A stretch of 5,713 nucleotides of DNA from Flavobacteriales bacterium (GTDB lineage: Bacteria > Bacteroidota > Bacteroidia > Flavobacteriales_G > Salibacteraceae), in the NCBI GenBank assembly GCA_003499525.1, contig DNTB01000038.1, positions 1 to 5,713 of the forward strand, read 5' to 3'. Position numbers and translations under genes: made by a program. Below are positions 1-5,713 of the stretch, one piece after another. How positions within the stretch are numbered: the first letter of the stretch is position 1; the number at the start of each line of letters is the position of its first letter. The notes under the pieces are model-generated. The model was not told the DNA's origin, did no database searches, and was given only the letters and a program-made list of their open reading frames with translations.

Positions 1-22
1 TCTGGAGATCCGCGCCAACGGG
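1..22. repeat. Second, edge-truncated copy of the boundary element
   Basis: All 22 bases match 3237-3258 in the same orientation; the sequences differ from base 23 on. The left arm of the palindrome is cut off by the window edge. Confidence 0.75.
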
Positions 23-880
23 CAAAGTGGCAAAATTGTTAATAACCCAACCGAGCGAAGAACCAAGAATTTAGAAGTAGTCCAAGCCGAAAAACAAAGC
101 CAATAATTGACCTGAAAAACCGAAAAATGAAAATCCGAAACACAGCCAAAATTTACAAGCTGAAAAGCCCCCAAGAAGTCCGCTAAATTTGAGAAAACCG
201 AGCCTGACAGATTAGCCGAATTGTTGAAAAGTCCGAGCCGAGAACCAAGCCAAAATTTAAGCGATTAGAAGCCAAAAAGCCCCAAAATCAAAAGCCGACC
301 AAACCGAACCGAGCAAGCCGACAGAACAGACCAAAAACCAAGCTGATTAAAAAACCAACTGTGCCGAAATCGGCACGAAAAAAAGCCCCCTGTTCCGCCT
401 TTGGCGGAATGAACTAACACACCGCAAAGCGGTGTAAAAAAGCCCCCTTTCTTGCTTCGCAAGAATGAAAAAAGCCCCCCAAAAAAATAGCTGCGGAGCA
501 GCGAGTATTTAAAAAGTGATTACGAGAAAAAAGCCCGAAAATGTAAGCGACTAAAACAAGGAATTTAGAGCCAATAAAAACCGAAAAAAGCCCCTTTGCC
601 TGACGGCAACCAAAAAATGAAAATAGAGCCAAAAAAAGCCCCCAAAACAGACCAAAACCAAAGCCGAGAACCACACTAAAAAACCAAGCAACAAAACCAC
701 TAAAAACCACCACCAAAAACACACAGAAAACCGCCCTTAAAATCCGCCTAAATGCTTGCTGAATGGGGCAAAAGGAAAAAGAGAGAGAAAAAGGAAGCAA
801 AGCAAGGCAGGGAAAGGGTTTGGGGCGGTTTGGTGGCTGTGTTGATAACTTTTTGATTTACCGACTTTGAGCGGAACGAA
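23..880. other. Long non-coding, A-rich and T-poor region
   Basis: No credible gene lies here. In the first 360 bases T makes up about 13% of the + strand, with A far in excess. Short words such as GCCGA, AACCAAG and AGCCAAAATTTA (144-155 and 248-259) recur irregularly. The A-tract/GCCCC motif also appears outside the hairpin array at about 172-182, 274-283 and 631-643. A purine-rich stretch lies at about 763-826. Open frames on the minus strand are low-complexity Phe/Leu/Val/Gly strings that follow from the base composition. Confidence 0.6.
361..609. repeat. Array of hairpins with different stems, interspersed with A-tract/GCCCC motifs
   Basis: Six perfect short stems occur: GTGCCGA/TCGGCAC (361-376), TTCCGCC/GGCGGAA (393-409), ACACCGC/GCGGTGT (419-435), TTCTTGC/GCAAGAA (449-465), GCTGC/GCAGC (490-502) and TTGCC/GGCAA (596-609), with loops of 2-4 bases. 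The stem sequences are unrelated while pairing is kept. An A-tract followed by GCCC or more occurs at about 377-390, 436-447, 467-480, 527-536 and 583-594, always on the + strand. Two stems are followed by ATGAA. Function unknown. Confidence 0.65.
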
Positions 881-885
881 TAGAG

Positions 886-919
886 CAAAAAGAAAACCCA
901 AGCTGTGGACTTGGGTTTT
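886..919 (-). terminator. Intrinsic terminator after the secreted immunity gene
   Basis: A perfect 10-bp stem (arms 893-902 and 910-919) with a 7-base loop lies three bases past the TAA of the immunity gene. On the minus strand the second arm ends in TTTT and is followed by CTTTTTG. This is the standard form of a Rho-independent terminator and marks the end of the toxin/immunity transcript. Confidence 0.85.
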
Positions 920-922
920 GAG

Positions 923-1333
923 TTACTTCTTCTTTCTAATGGCGTAACTTGCTAAGTTCCTGCCGTAATAATTGGAGTAATTCCACTTCACTTTGCCCGA
1001 CTTAGCTTTTTCGTTTTCAATGCAAAGAATTAAGGTTTCGTATTCAAAATCTTTCTTACGAAATTCTAATTCATAGAAATACTTGCAATTTTCCAACAAG
1101 ATGAAAACGGTTGAATCGCTGATACTTTCATTTGAAGTTATTGGTTCTGTTGAATATCGCTTATCGCCTAAATATGGAATTGGTATTGTGTCGCTTTTAC
1201 TGACTACACTAAACCTATAAAGGTTAGAGCATTTTTGATTTTCAAATTCATCACAAACCTTTATTTCAATTACTCCCTGTGAATAGAGAGAAATAGAAAA
1301 AAGTGAAACTAAGAACCCTAAAACTATCTTCAT
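923..1333 (-). CDS. Candidate immunity protein for the JAB-like toxin (secreted, small)
   Basis: A protein of 136 residues of no family I recognise. I chose the ATG at 1333, two bases after the toxin stop, over an upstream TTG (1339) that overlaps it, because the ATG gives a clean signal peptide: Lys2, hydrophobic core about 3-17, likely cleavage near Ser18-Gln19. There is no Cys at the cleavage point, so it should be a soluble periplasmic protein rather than a lipoprotein. The mature part is short and beta-rich, with four Cys (27, 35, 83, 104) that could form two disulfides, and ends in a basic Arg-Lys-Lys-Lys. Position directly after the toxin and before a terminator makes it the last gene of the unit, the usual place for an immunity gene. 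Inference: it protects the periplasm against the JAMM-like domain. Function rests on context alone. Confidence 0.72.
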   Translation of the reverse strand: MKIVLGFLVSLFSISLYSQGVIEIKVCDEFENQKCSNLYRFSVVSKSDTIPIPYLGDKRYSTEPITSNESISDSTVFILLENCKYFYELEFRKKDFEYETLILCIENEKAKSGKVKWNYSNYYGRNLASYAIRKKK

Positions 1334-1335
1334 TC

Positions 1336-3219
1336 TCAAGGGTTTTGCTTCTTCTCAAACTTCTTCCCAAGCCTTCCTCTATCTCCGCTTGTCATATTGC
1401 TCGCATCGCTTCCTGATATACTAATTTGCTTGTTTCCTTGACTGTCAAAGACATTTATTCCACTACTTCGAGTGTCATTAACTTGAACATTGCCGTTGGG
1501 GTCAGTTGTATATCCCGCTTTTCCTTGTTTACCTACAATGATATTCATATCAAAATTCGGGAATGTGCTGTTTTCATCATCGGGCGAAGCTTGGTCGGCA
1601 GGATAAGACTCAACCGAAGTTCCCATTACTCCCTCTTTTAGTTTTGTTCCTGTTGGGTGTGAATGAATTGAAACGTCTGATTGAATGTTGGTCGGAAATC
1701 CGTCTGCTTGTCCGCTTCCTTCTTTACCCACTCCTGAATGAGTTGTAGAAAAACCGTCTCCATCACTTTTCATTACCGACCAAAATTCTTTATTCTGTCC
1801 GCTTGACATTGCATTTCCTAAAGTGCTATTAGCTTCCTTTAAAACATCGCCATGAATACCAAAAACACCTCCTGTGCTTGAACCATGTTGTATGCCGTCC
1901 AAGTTGTAGTTTAAACCTTGTTTAGTGCTTTTGACAATACTCTTCTTAACGTCTTTGTTTCTAACAATTCCAACAAGTCCATTGTCTTTACCGTCAGTTC
2001 CAACCCATTTGCCTCTAAAATAAAATTCTGTTTCTCCTTCAGGGTCAATAAATATTATCGGGTTATCAAGACCAAATTTGTAGGGCGACCAACCCGGTTG
2101 CAATCCAAATTTGGGGTCGGTACTCATCCAACGCCCTAAGCGAGTGCTATACATCCTTGCTCCGAAGTCAATAGCGTTGCCACTGCCTTTCAGCTCATCA
2201 TCCTTTTCCATACCGTTAAACCCATACCTATACCCGGTGTTTTCTGCGGTTTGGTAGTTGCCTATGGTGGCTTCATACGTAGGGTATCGGGTAAATCGTT
2301 TGATGTTATAGTACAAATCTCGGATGATCAGCCTTCCATTTTGTCGATTATCCCGGAAATAGAAATGCAAAGCATCTTTCTTGAAATGTTGATTGATCTT
2401 AATATTCAATGTTGCAGGGGTGTTTCCATTTGTGGCGTTTCCAAAATCAATGGTGGCATGCACCACCGGATTAACATTGGGATCTTCGGACTCATACCAA
2501 ACACGCAGCGAACTTACATCAATGTTATGCCAGGCTAAATTCATGGAAATGGATATTTCATAATGCCCCGGTGTTATTCCGTCTCCATCGTAACCGCCAA
2601 TATCGTTTTGTTCTCCCAGATATAGAATGGCCTCAGTTTCGTCCGTGTACATTTCCCAATTTCTAATTAGGAGCACATCAGTATTATTGAACCAGATGTT
2701 TGAATAATAGTCAGACTGGCCATGGTGCGGAAGGGTACATTCATCAGTGTATTTCAAAAGCTTACGATTGTGCAAATCTGCGGGGTCTGTTCCCGAAAGT
2801 TCATGCCAGGGTATATTGGAATATGGCATGTGTTGTTCCCACCCCTCAAAGTACCCCGTACCATAGTAGCATCTATCCACACCACTACTTGGATTTCCTC
2901 GGGTATGATATTTCCTGTTGTATGTCTCCACGTACCTATTGCTTTCCCTATTGGCAATTTTTGTAAAATCTTCGTGAAATGAGACTGTAGTGAATATAGG
3001 GTTGTCGAAATCTGTTAGCGTCGCACTTTGGTACTGATAGTTAATCATGTGCTCTTTACTCTCCGAACGGTGTGCGATCTCCATCCCGAACGGATAATAA
3101 TCCGCGTAGCTCAGCACGTCGGCATCGTAAGTACGCGGAAGTTCATCCACTGCCGGTGTCGCTTTTTTTCTATAGGTAAGCACCGTACTCACATTTCCGA
3201 GATGATCTTTGAGTTCCAT
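1336..3219 (-). CDS. Orphan RHS C-terminal cassette with JAB/JAMM metallopeptidase-like toxin domain
   Basis: The reading frame gives 627 residues. It starts abruptly inside the RHS core (ELKDHLGNV at 2-10); a TAA two codons upstream of the ATG excludes a longer protein, so signal, shell and repeats are missing. In order: DYYPFG (40-45), DFDNPIF (70-76), beta-rich insertion (about 77-318), YRYGF (330-334), EKDDE (338-342), RHS core end STRLGRWMSTDP (358-369) and core terminus DNPIIFIDPEG (385-395). The tip (396-627) has HSHP (519-522) and SPDD (545-548), with Glu478 in KEFW as a possible third element. This resembles the JAMM zinc site (Glu, His-x-His, Ser-x-x-Asp) of the JAB-like toxins known in polymorphic toxin systems. 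The gap of 22 residues between HSHP and SPDD is longer than in classical JAMM proteins. No Bacteroidota-type promoter is seen upstream. It is probably a displaced tip that is not delivered as it stands. Substrate unknown. Confidence 0.85.
   Translation of the reverse strand: MELKDHLGNVSTVLTYRKKATPAVDELPRTYDADVLSYADYYPFGMEIAHRSESKEHMINYQYQSATLTDFDNPIFTTVSFHEDFTKIANRESNRYVETYNRKYHTRGNPSSGVDRCYYGTGYFEGWEQHMPYSNIPWHELSGTDPADLHNRKLLKYTDECTLPHHGQSDYYSNIWFNNTDVLLIRNWEMYTDETEAILYLGEQNDIGGYDGDGITPGHYEISISMNLAWHNIDVSSLRVWYESEDPNVNPVVHATIDFGNATNGNTPATLNIKINQHFKKDALHFYFRDNRQNGRLIIRDLYYNIKRFTRYPTYEATIGNYQTAENTGYRYGFNGMEKDDELKGSGNAIDFGARMYSTRLGRWMSTDPKFGLQPGWSPYKFGLDNPIIFIDPEGETEFYFRGKWVGTDGKDNGLVGIVRNKDVKKSIVKSTKQGLNYNLDGIQHGSSTGGVFGIHGDVLKEANSTLGNAMSSGQNKEFWSVMKSDGDGFSTTHSGVGKEGSGQADGFPTNIQSDVSIHSHPTGTKLKEGVMGTSVESYPADQASPDDENSTFPNFDMNIIVGKQGKAGYTTDPNGNVQVNDTRSSGINVFDSQGNKQISISGSDASNMTSGDRGRLGKKFEKKQNP
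2219..2256 (-). repeat. RHS block B, copy in the orphan cassette
   Basis: Thirty-eight bases identical to 4702-4739, encoding YQTAENTGYRYGF less its last base. Flanking codons on the C-terminal side (EKDDE, KGSGN) remain similar but not identical. It lies between the variable insertion and the conserved core end. Confidence 0.9.
2266..2991 (-). other. Variable beta-rich insertion domain in the orphan RHS core
   Basis: About 242 residues (77-318) between blocks A and B. The N-terminal part is rich in Tyr, His, Trp and Asn; the C-terminal part (218-309) begins GHYEISISMNLAW and ends DLYYNIKRF. These match GGYETAISFSIAS and QLKYDIKLF of the right-hand cassette, so the two are homologous but strongly diverged. 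No signature of a known enzyme is visible. Confidence 0.6.
2998..3128 (-). repeat. RHS block A, copy in the orphan cassette
   Basis: This segment codes for the DADVLSYADYYPFGMEIAHR to DFDNPI region. It aligns without gaps to 5583-5713 at a constant offset of 2585 bases. The part 3068-3128 differs from its partner at a single base (3113, G against A); the rest is more divergent. Such a stretch can serve as the homology for recombination between RHS tips. Confidence 0.85.
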
Positions 3220-3230
3220 GCGGGTTTAGT

Positions 3231-3258
3231 CACGGATCTGGAGATCCGCGCCAACGGG
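3231..3258. repeat. Palindromic boundary element before the orphan cassette
   Basis: It holds a perfect inverted repeat, CGGATCT-GG-AGATCCG (3233-3248), followed by CGCCAACGGG. Bases 3237-3258 recur exactly at 1-22. The element sits 12 bases before the ATG of the orphan RHS fragment, right where RHS homology starts. It resembles short palindromic intergenic repeats that I recall being common in Bacteroidota, but I cannot name the family. Confidence 0.7.
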
Positions 3259-3316
3259 GTACTCCCAAAAGTTTTCGGGAAGCGCCCTAGCCAGGGGGGA
3301 TCTACCATGGGCCCCC
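3259..3316. other. GC-rich hairpin-forming junction between the two cassettes
   Basis: Small inverted repeats are packed here: CCCAAAA/TTTTCGGG with one bulge (3264-3279), CCCT-AGCC-AGGG (3285-3296) and the palindromes CCATGG and GGGCCC (3306-3314). GC content is far above the AT-rich immunity gene on its right. No T-run follows any of the stems in the direction of transcription, so it is not a clear terminator, and no promoter is evident. Read-through from the first immunity gene into the orphan cassette is therefore possible. Confidence 0.5.
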
Positions 3317-3802
3317 ATTAGTATCATATTTGTAAACATGGGACTCTCCTAACTCGTCCAAATAAACGATGAACCTAACATCTTGAATAACATTTTCCAA
3401 AACATACCATCTTTGAATATCCAAGCTTCCAATAGATTCTAAATTTTCCTTGTTCGAACCGAAAACTGAATCACAACCTTTAAGCCAAGTGTAACCTTCA
3501 TTTTTCTTGTTAAAATAGAGACGGTTAGGAAAAAAAACCTTGCCACTATTGAATGAAGTATAGCAAAAACTACTGTCTATGGGTTGAATTAGGATTTTGT
3601 TAACTACGCTTCTGCTTCTATTTGTAAGTTCTGTCGATTTAATTCTAAATATTGTAATTGAAGTCCTGTTCTTTAAGTCCTTTGGGTCTCCCCATTCCCT
3701 GCACTCAATATAGTTCCTTGTCAATTTAATTCCGTAGGAATCATATGTATCACAATTGCTGCAAATCAACAGAATTGAAGCTATTCCGATTAACCTATTC
3801 AT
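3302..3802 (-). CDS. Candidate immunity protein for the PLA2-like toxin (exported, possible lipoprotein)
   Basis: This 166-residue protein matches no family I recognise. Its ATG lies inside the end of the toxin gene (ATGAATAG), an 8-base overlap that suggests translational coupling; toxin-immunity pairs are usually arranged this way. The N-terminus is a short basic stretch (MNR) and a hydrophobic run (about 4-13), then Cys14 and Cys17, as in a Sec or lipoprotein signal. Neither Cys has a canonical lipobox before it (LLIC, CSNC), so lipidation is uncertain. The rest is beta-rich and soluble, with further Cys at 34, 80 and 110. Inference: it sits in the periplasm or on a membrane and blocks the phospholipase before it reaches the producer's own lipids. 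The gene is AT-rich, but its last codons (Gly-Gly-Pro-Trp) come from very GC-rich DNA at the junction, so the C-terminus may have been altered by recombination. Confidence 0.75.
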   Translation of the reverse strand: MNRLIGIASILLICSNCDTYDSYGIKLTRNYIECREWGDPKDLKNRTSITIFRIKSTELTNRSRSVVNKILIQPIDSSFCYTSFNSGKVFFPNRLYFNKKNEGYTWLKGCDSVFGSNKENLESIGSLDIQRWYVLENVIQDVRFIVYLDELGESHVYKYDTNGGPW

Positions 3803-5713
3803 TTTGATCTTCTAAAGACTTCCAATCCCTTGTGGATTTATCATTATCAATTTTTCCTCTCAGAAGGAAGAACTCAATTTCTTGATTTAAAAAGTCCGTT
3901 GTTCTAAAATAATCCTCAATCGTGACAACGGACATACTTCTTCCTGTAGATTCCATATAATCTATTTTCCAACTTTTATACTTTACCAATGTATTTATAA
4001 AAAGTCTAGCTTTCATTGCACCATCTTGTACTTCTCCTGAAGATTTCCAGAATTCTTGCGAGAACAGAAAATCGTCTAGTTCTTGTACCATCTGTTTGTC
4101 CGCTGCAAGAGTCCGTGTATCTTCTCTATAATTAAGATAGTTTTCGTTTGCATCTACTAAATAGTTTATATCATGTCTCTTTGAAATTTCATCTAGCATA
4201 TCAAGAGGTGTTCTAGAAAAATCATAGTCGCCGAACCCAGTGTAAGTAACGGAACCAGCTCCCGAATAATAGCCATGTGAACCAATACTTCCTTTAGATA
4301 GCCACTTGCCTTGCCTTAAGTCCCATCGCTCTGGCTGATAGTCTTCACCTGAAGAAGTATTAATATAGACATGCTTAATCCCTCTTCCTTCCGGCCCAAA
4401 TGAAGCAGTGTAATATCCTTTTGAATTATTTTCCGTTGTCATGTGAATCTCATGTACTCGAGAAACTTCTAATTTGGCATCAGGGTCAATGAAATGATGT
4501 ATTGTTTCATATTCTAACCCCTCCAATTCAACACCATCAATCACCCTGTTCTCACTAAATGCATACGGAGAGTTATGCGGGTAATCGGGAGCTAGTGGGT
4601 CTAAGCTAAGGAACCGCCCCAGCCTCGGATCGTGCATCCGGTACTTGTAATTGATGGAGTTTCCGCTTCCTTTCCACTCGTCATCTTTTTCCTGTCCCTG
4701 GAACCCATACCTATACCCGGTGTTTTCTGCGGTTTGGTACGTGCCTCGGTTCACTATCTTGGTGCCATAGCCTTCGAACAGTTTTATGTCGTACTTCAAT
4801 TGTTTGATCTTAACATATGACGGATAGAAAGAGAAGTTATTCTGTGGGTCAAACTCTATAACCAAACGGTAGCCGAGATCAGGATCAACATTCAACAAAT
4901 GTACAGACATGTTTACCGCATGCCATATATCACCTTCGTTATAGGAAGTCTGGTTGTTTTCTATTACACTTATTATCGCCGGATCCACATAGTGATTGCC
5001 TTGAGCATCGGTGACATATATTTTCAAACTGCCCGGTTTAATGTCGTACGATGCAATGGAAAAACTAATGGCCGTTTCATAACCTCCTTCTGGAATTCCT
5101 TTACCTCGAAGATTTGAAGGCATATTAACCCCGCCTAATTCGTAATTCTTTCCTAGCTTAATCATGCCCCTTACTCGATTAAAAAATAATAAGCTCACTA
5201 TGGGGTTCGCAGTATAACCTGTAAATTTTAAACTGGTTTCAGCAGGATCGGAATTGCTTTCCACAACAATATGTGGAGGAACCATAGTTGATGATGATGC
5301 ATATGATAAGTTACAACAATCATTGTCGTTATTATTTGGATCTCTACTACCTTGGATAAGAAATGGTTCTGAAGGATAGGCTCCCCGAGCAAAGTAACAG
5401 TGAGAGATGTAGTCCGGGTCAATACTTGGATTTAGCATATACCCCCAGCCTAGAGGGTTGTACTTATTATATACTCCATTTGGCCCAACAGTCCAAGTTG
5501 CATGTGTCCCGAAATGATGATCGAAGGTATAAGAATCACCAACACCACCGTCTTCGTCATTAATTGGTTGTCGATTGTAAATCGGGTTGTCGAAATCCGT
5601 TACTTCCACATACCCGTACTGATAGTCTATTTCGTGCTCTTTACTTTCTGTTCGGTGTGCGATCTCCATCCCGAACGGATAATAATCCGCATAGCTCAGC
5701 ACGTCGGCATCGT
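3795..5713 (-). CDS. RHS polymorphic toxin, C-terminal part, with phospholipase A2-like tip (5' end outside window)
   Basis: This is probably the effector end of a large RHS shell protein that carries a toxin to a neighbouring cell. The frame is open to the window edge (Asp-Ala-Asp precede the GTG at 5702), so that GTG is not a true start. Residues below count from the GTG. In order: core block with DYYPFG (6-11), a beta-rich insertion (about 43-319), YRYGF and EKDDE (330-342), RHS core end DPRLGRFLSLDPL (358-370), a degenerate core terminus near 381-396, then a toxin domain of about 238 residues. The toxin has a YTGFG calcium-loop-like motif (487-491), Asp504, the RHDINY motif (His510, Asp511, Tyr514) and a later Asp535. 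Order and spacing match phospholipase A2, closest to the parvovirus VP1 type. Known for the family: calcium-dependent hydrolysis of phospholipids. Inference: it damages target-cell membranes. The stop overlaps the next gene. RHS assignment is firm; PLA2 activity is likely. Confidence 0.88.
   Translation of the reverse strand, partial: DADVLSYADYYPFGMEIAHRTESKEHEIDYQYGYVEVTDFDNPIYNRQPINDEDGGVGDSYTFDHHFGTHATWTVGPNGVYNKYNPLGWGYMLNPSIDPDYISHCYFARGAYPSEPFLIQGSRDPNNNDNDCCNLSYASSSTMVPPHIVVESNSDPAETSLKFTGYTANPIVSLLFFNRVRGMIKLGKNYELGGVNMPSNLRGKGIPEGGYETAISFSIASYDIKPGSLKIYVTDAQGNHYVDPAIISVIENNQTSYNEGDIWHAVNMSVHLLNVDPDLGYRLVIEFDPQNNFSFYPSYVKIKQLKYDIKLFEGYGTKIVNRGTYQTAENTGYRYGFQGQEKDDEWKGSGNSINYKYRMHDPRLGRFLSLDPLAPDYPHNSPYAFSENRVIDGVELEGLEYETIHHFIDPDAKLEVSRVHEIHMTTENNSKGYYTASFGPEGRGIKHVYINTSSGEDYQPERWDLRQGKWLSKGSIGSHGYYSGAGSVTYTGFGDYDFSRTPLDMLDEISKRHDINYLVDANENYLNYREDTRTLAADKQMVQELDDFLFSQEFWKSSGEVQDGAMKARLFINTLVKYKSWKIDYMESTGRSMSVVTIEDYFRTTDFLNQEIEFFLLRGKIDNDKSTRDWKSLEDQNE
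4702..4739 (-). repeat. RHS block B, copy in the right-hand cassette
   Basis: Exact partner of 2219-2256. The offset to its partner is 2483, against 2585 for block A, so the right-hand insertion between the blocks is 102 bases (34 codons, frame kept) longer than the one in the orphan cassette. Confidence 0.9.
4746..5576 (-). other. Variable beta-rich insertion domain in the right-hand RHS core
   Basis: About 277 residues lie between blocks A and B, where most Bacteroidota RHS proteins have a linker of roughly 15-25 residues. The C-terminal half (GTG numbering about 206-309) alternates hydrophobic and polar residues in a beta-sandwich-like pattern and begins GGYETAISFSIAS. It aligns with the equivalent half of the orphan's insertion; the N-terminal half does not obviously align. 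The fold is inferred from pattern only; an adhesin or carbohydrate-binding type domain is possible. Confidence 0.6.
5583..5713 (-). repeat. RHS block A, copy in the right-hand cassette
   Basis: Partner of 2998-3128, gap-free over 131 bases, and running to the window edge; the shared segment very likely continues beyond it, because the orphan cassette carries about 90 more bases of core upstream. Confidence 0.85.

Noticed and set aside
265..462. Open frame of 65 codons on the minus strand
   Set aside because: It runs through the A-tract/GCCCC motifs and three hairpins; composition artefact.
361..480. CRISPR-like alternation of a short repeat with variable segments
   Set aside because: The shared motif is only about 12 bases, spacing is irregular, and the variable parts are themselves hairpins; no cas genes.
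361..480. Stacked Rho-independent terminators on the minus strand
   Set aside because: GGGGGC lies between each stem and the T-run, and a convincing terminator already exists at 886-919.
414..800. Open frame of 128 codons on the minus strand with a very hydrophobic product
   Set aside because: It is almost wholly Phe, Leu, Val, Gly and Ser, as expected from reading the T/G-rich strand, and it crosses several of the short hairpins. No family features and no start context.
840..848. TGTTGATAA, one base from the DnaA-box complement TGTGGATAA
   Set aside because: A single imperfect site with no cluster, no AT-rich unwinding element and no replication gene; not an origin.
2251..2538. Open frame of 95 codons on the + strand
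   Set aside because: Antisense shadow of the orphan RHS cassette, whose frame has clear RHS motifs.
3028..3321. Open frame of 97 codons on the + strand crossing the cassette junction
   Set aside because: It reads antisense through RHS block A and then through the palindromic element; no protein features.
5702..5702. GTG at 5702 as the start of the right-hand RHS gene
   Set aside because: The frame continues to the edge with Asp-Ala-Asp, matching the same residues in the orphan cassette, so the gene begins outside the window.

Overview
The window looks like accessory DNA from a member of the Bacteroidota. The RHS core carries the form common in that phylum (DHLGNV, DYYPFGM, YRYGF.G.EKDDE). 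One candidate immunity protein may be a lipoprotein of the Cys-rich kind common there, and I see no clear Shine-Dalgarno sites. A genus cannot be named from this sequence. All convincing genes lie on the minus strand, so transcription runs from high to low coordinates.

Layout in the direction of transcription: (1) 5713-3795 is the C-terminal part of an RHS-family polymorphic toxin, cut by the right window edge, whose tip is a phospholipase A2-like domain. (2) 3802-3302 overlaps it by 8 bases and encodes a small exported, possibly lipid-anchored, candidate immunity protein. (3) 3301-3220 is a short GC-rich, palindrome-rich junction. (4) 3219-1336 is a second RHS C-terminal cassette. It has no RHS shell: an in-frame stop lies two codons before its first ATG. 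Its tip carries a JAB/JAMM-type metallopeptidase signature. (5) 1333-923 encodes a small candidate immunity protein with a signal peptide, followed at once by a strong intrinsic terminator (919-886). (6) About 880-23 has no credible gene. It is A-rich and T-poor on the + strand and holds a run of hairpins with unrelated stem sequences, interspersed with A-tract/GCCCC motifs all in one orientation. (7) 1-22 repeats exactly part of the palindromic element that precedes the second cassette (3237-3258).

The two toxin/immunity units are related modules. A gap-free block of 131 bp (block A, partly near-identical) and an exact 38 bp block (block B) are shared. Between A and B each has a divergent insertion of about 240-280 residues where ordinary RHS cores have a short linker. 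After block B come a conserved RHS core end and then unrelated toxin domains. This fits a tandem array of RHS tip cassettes: an upstream gene (main body outside the window) with the PLA2-like tip, then at least one displaced 'orphan' tip with its own immunity gene. The repeat at 1-22 hints at a further cassette to the left. Both immunity candidates appear exported, so both toxins probably act in the periplasm or at membranes.
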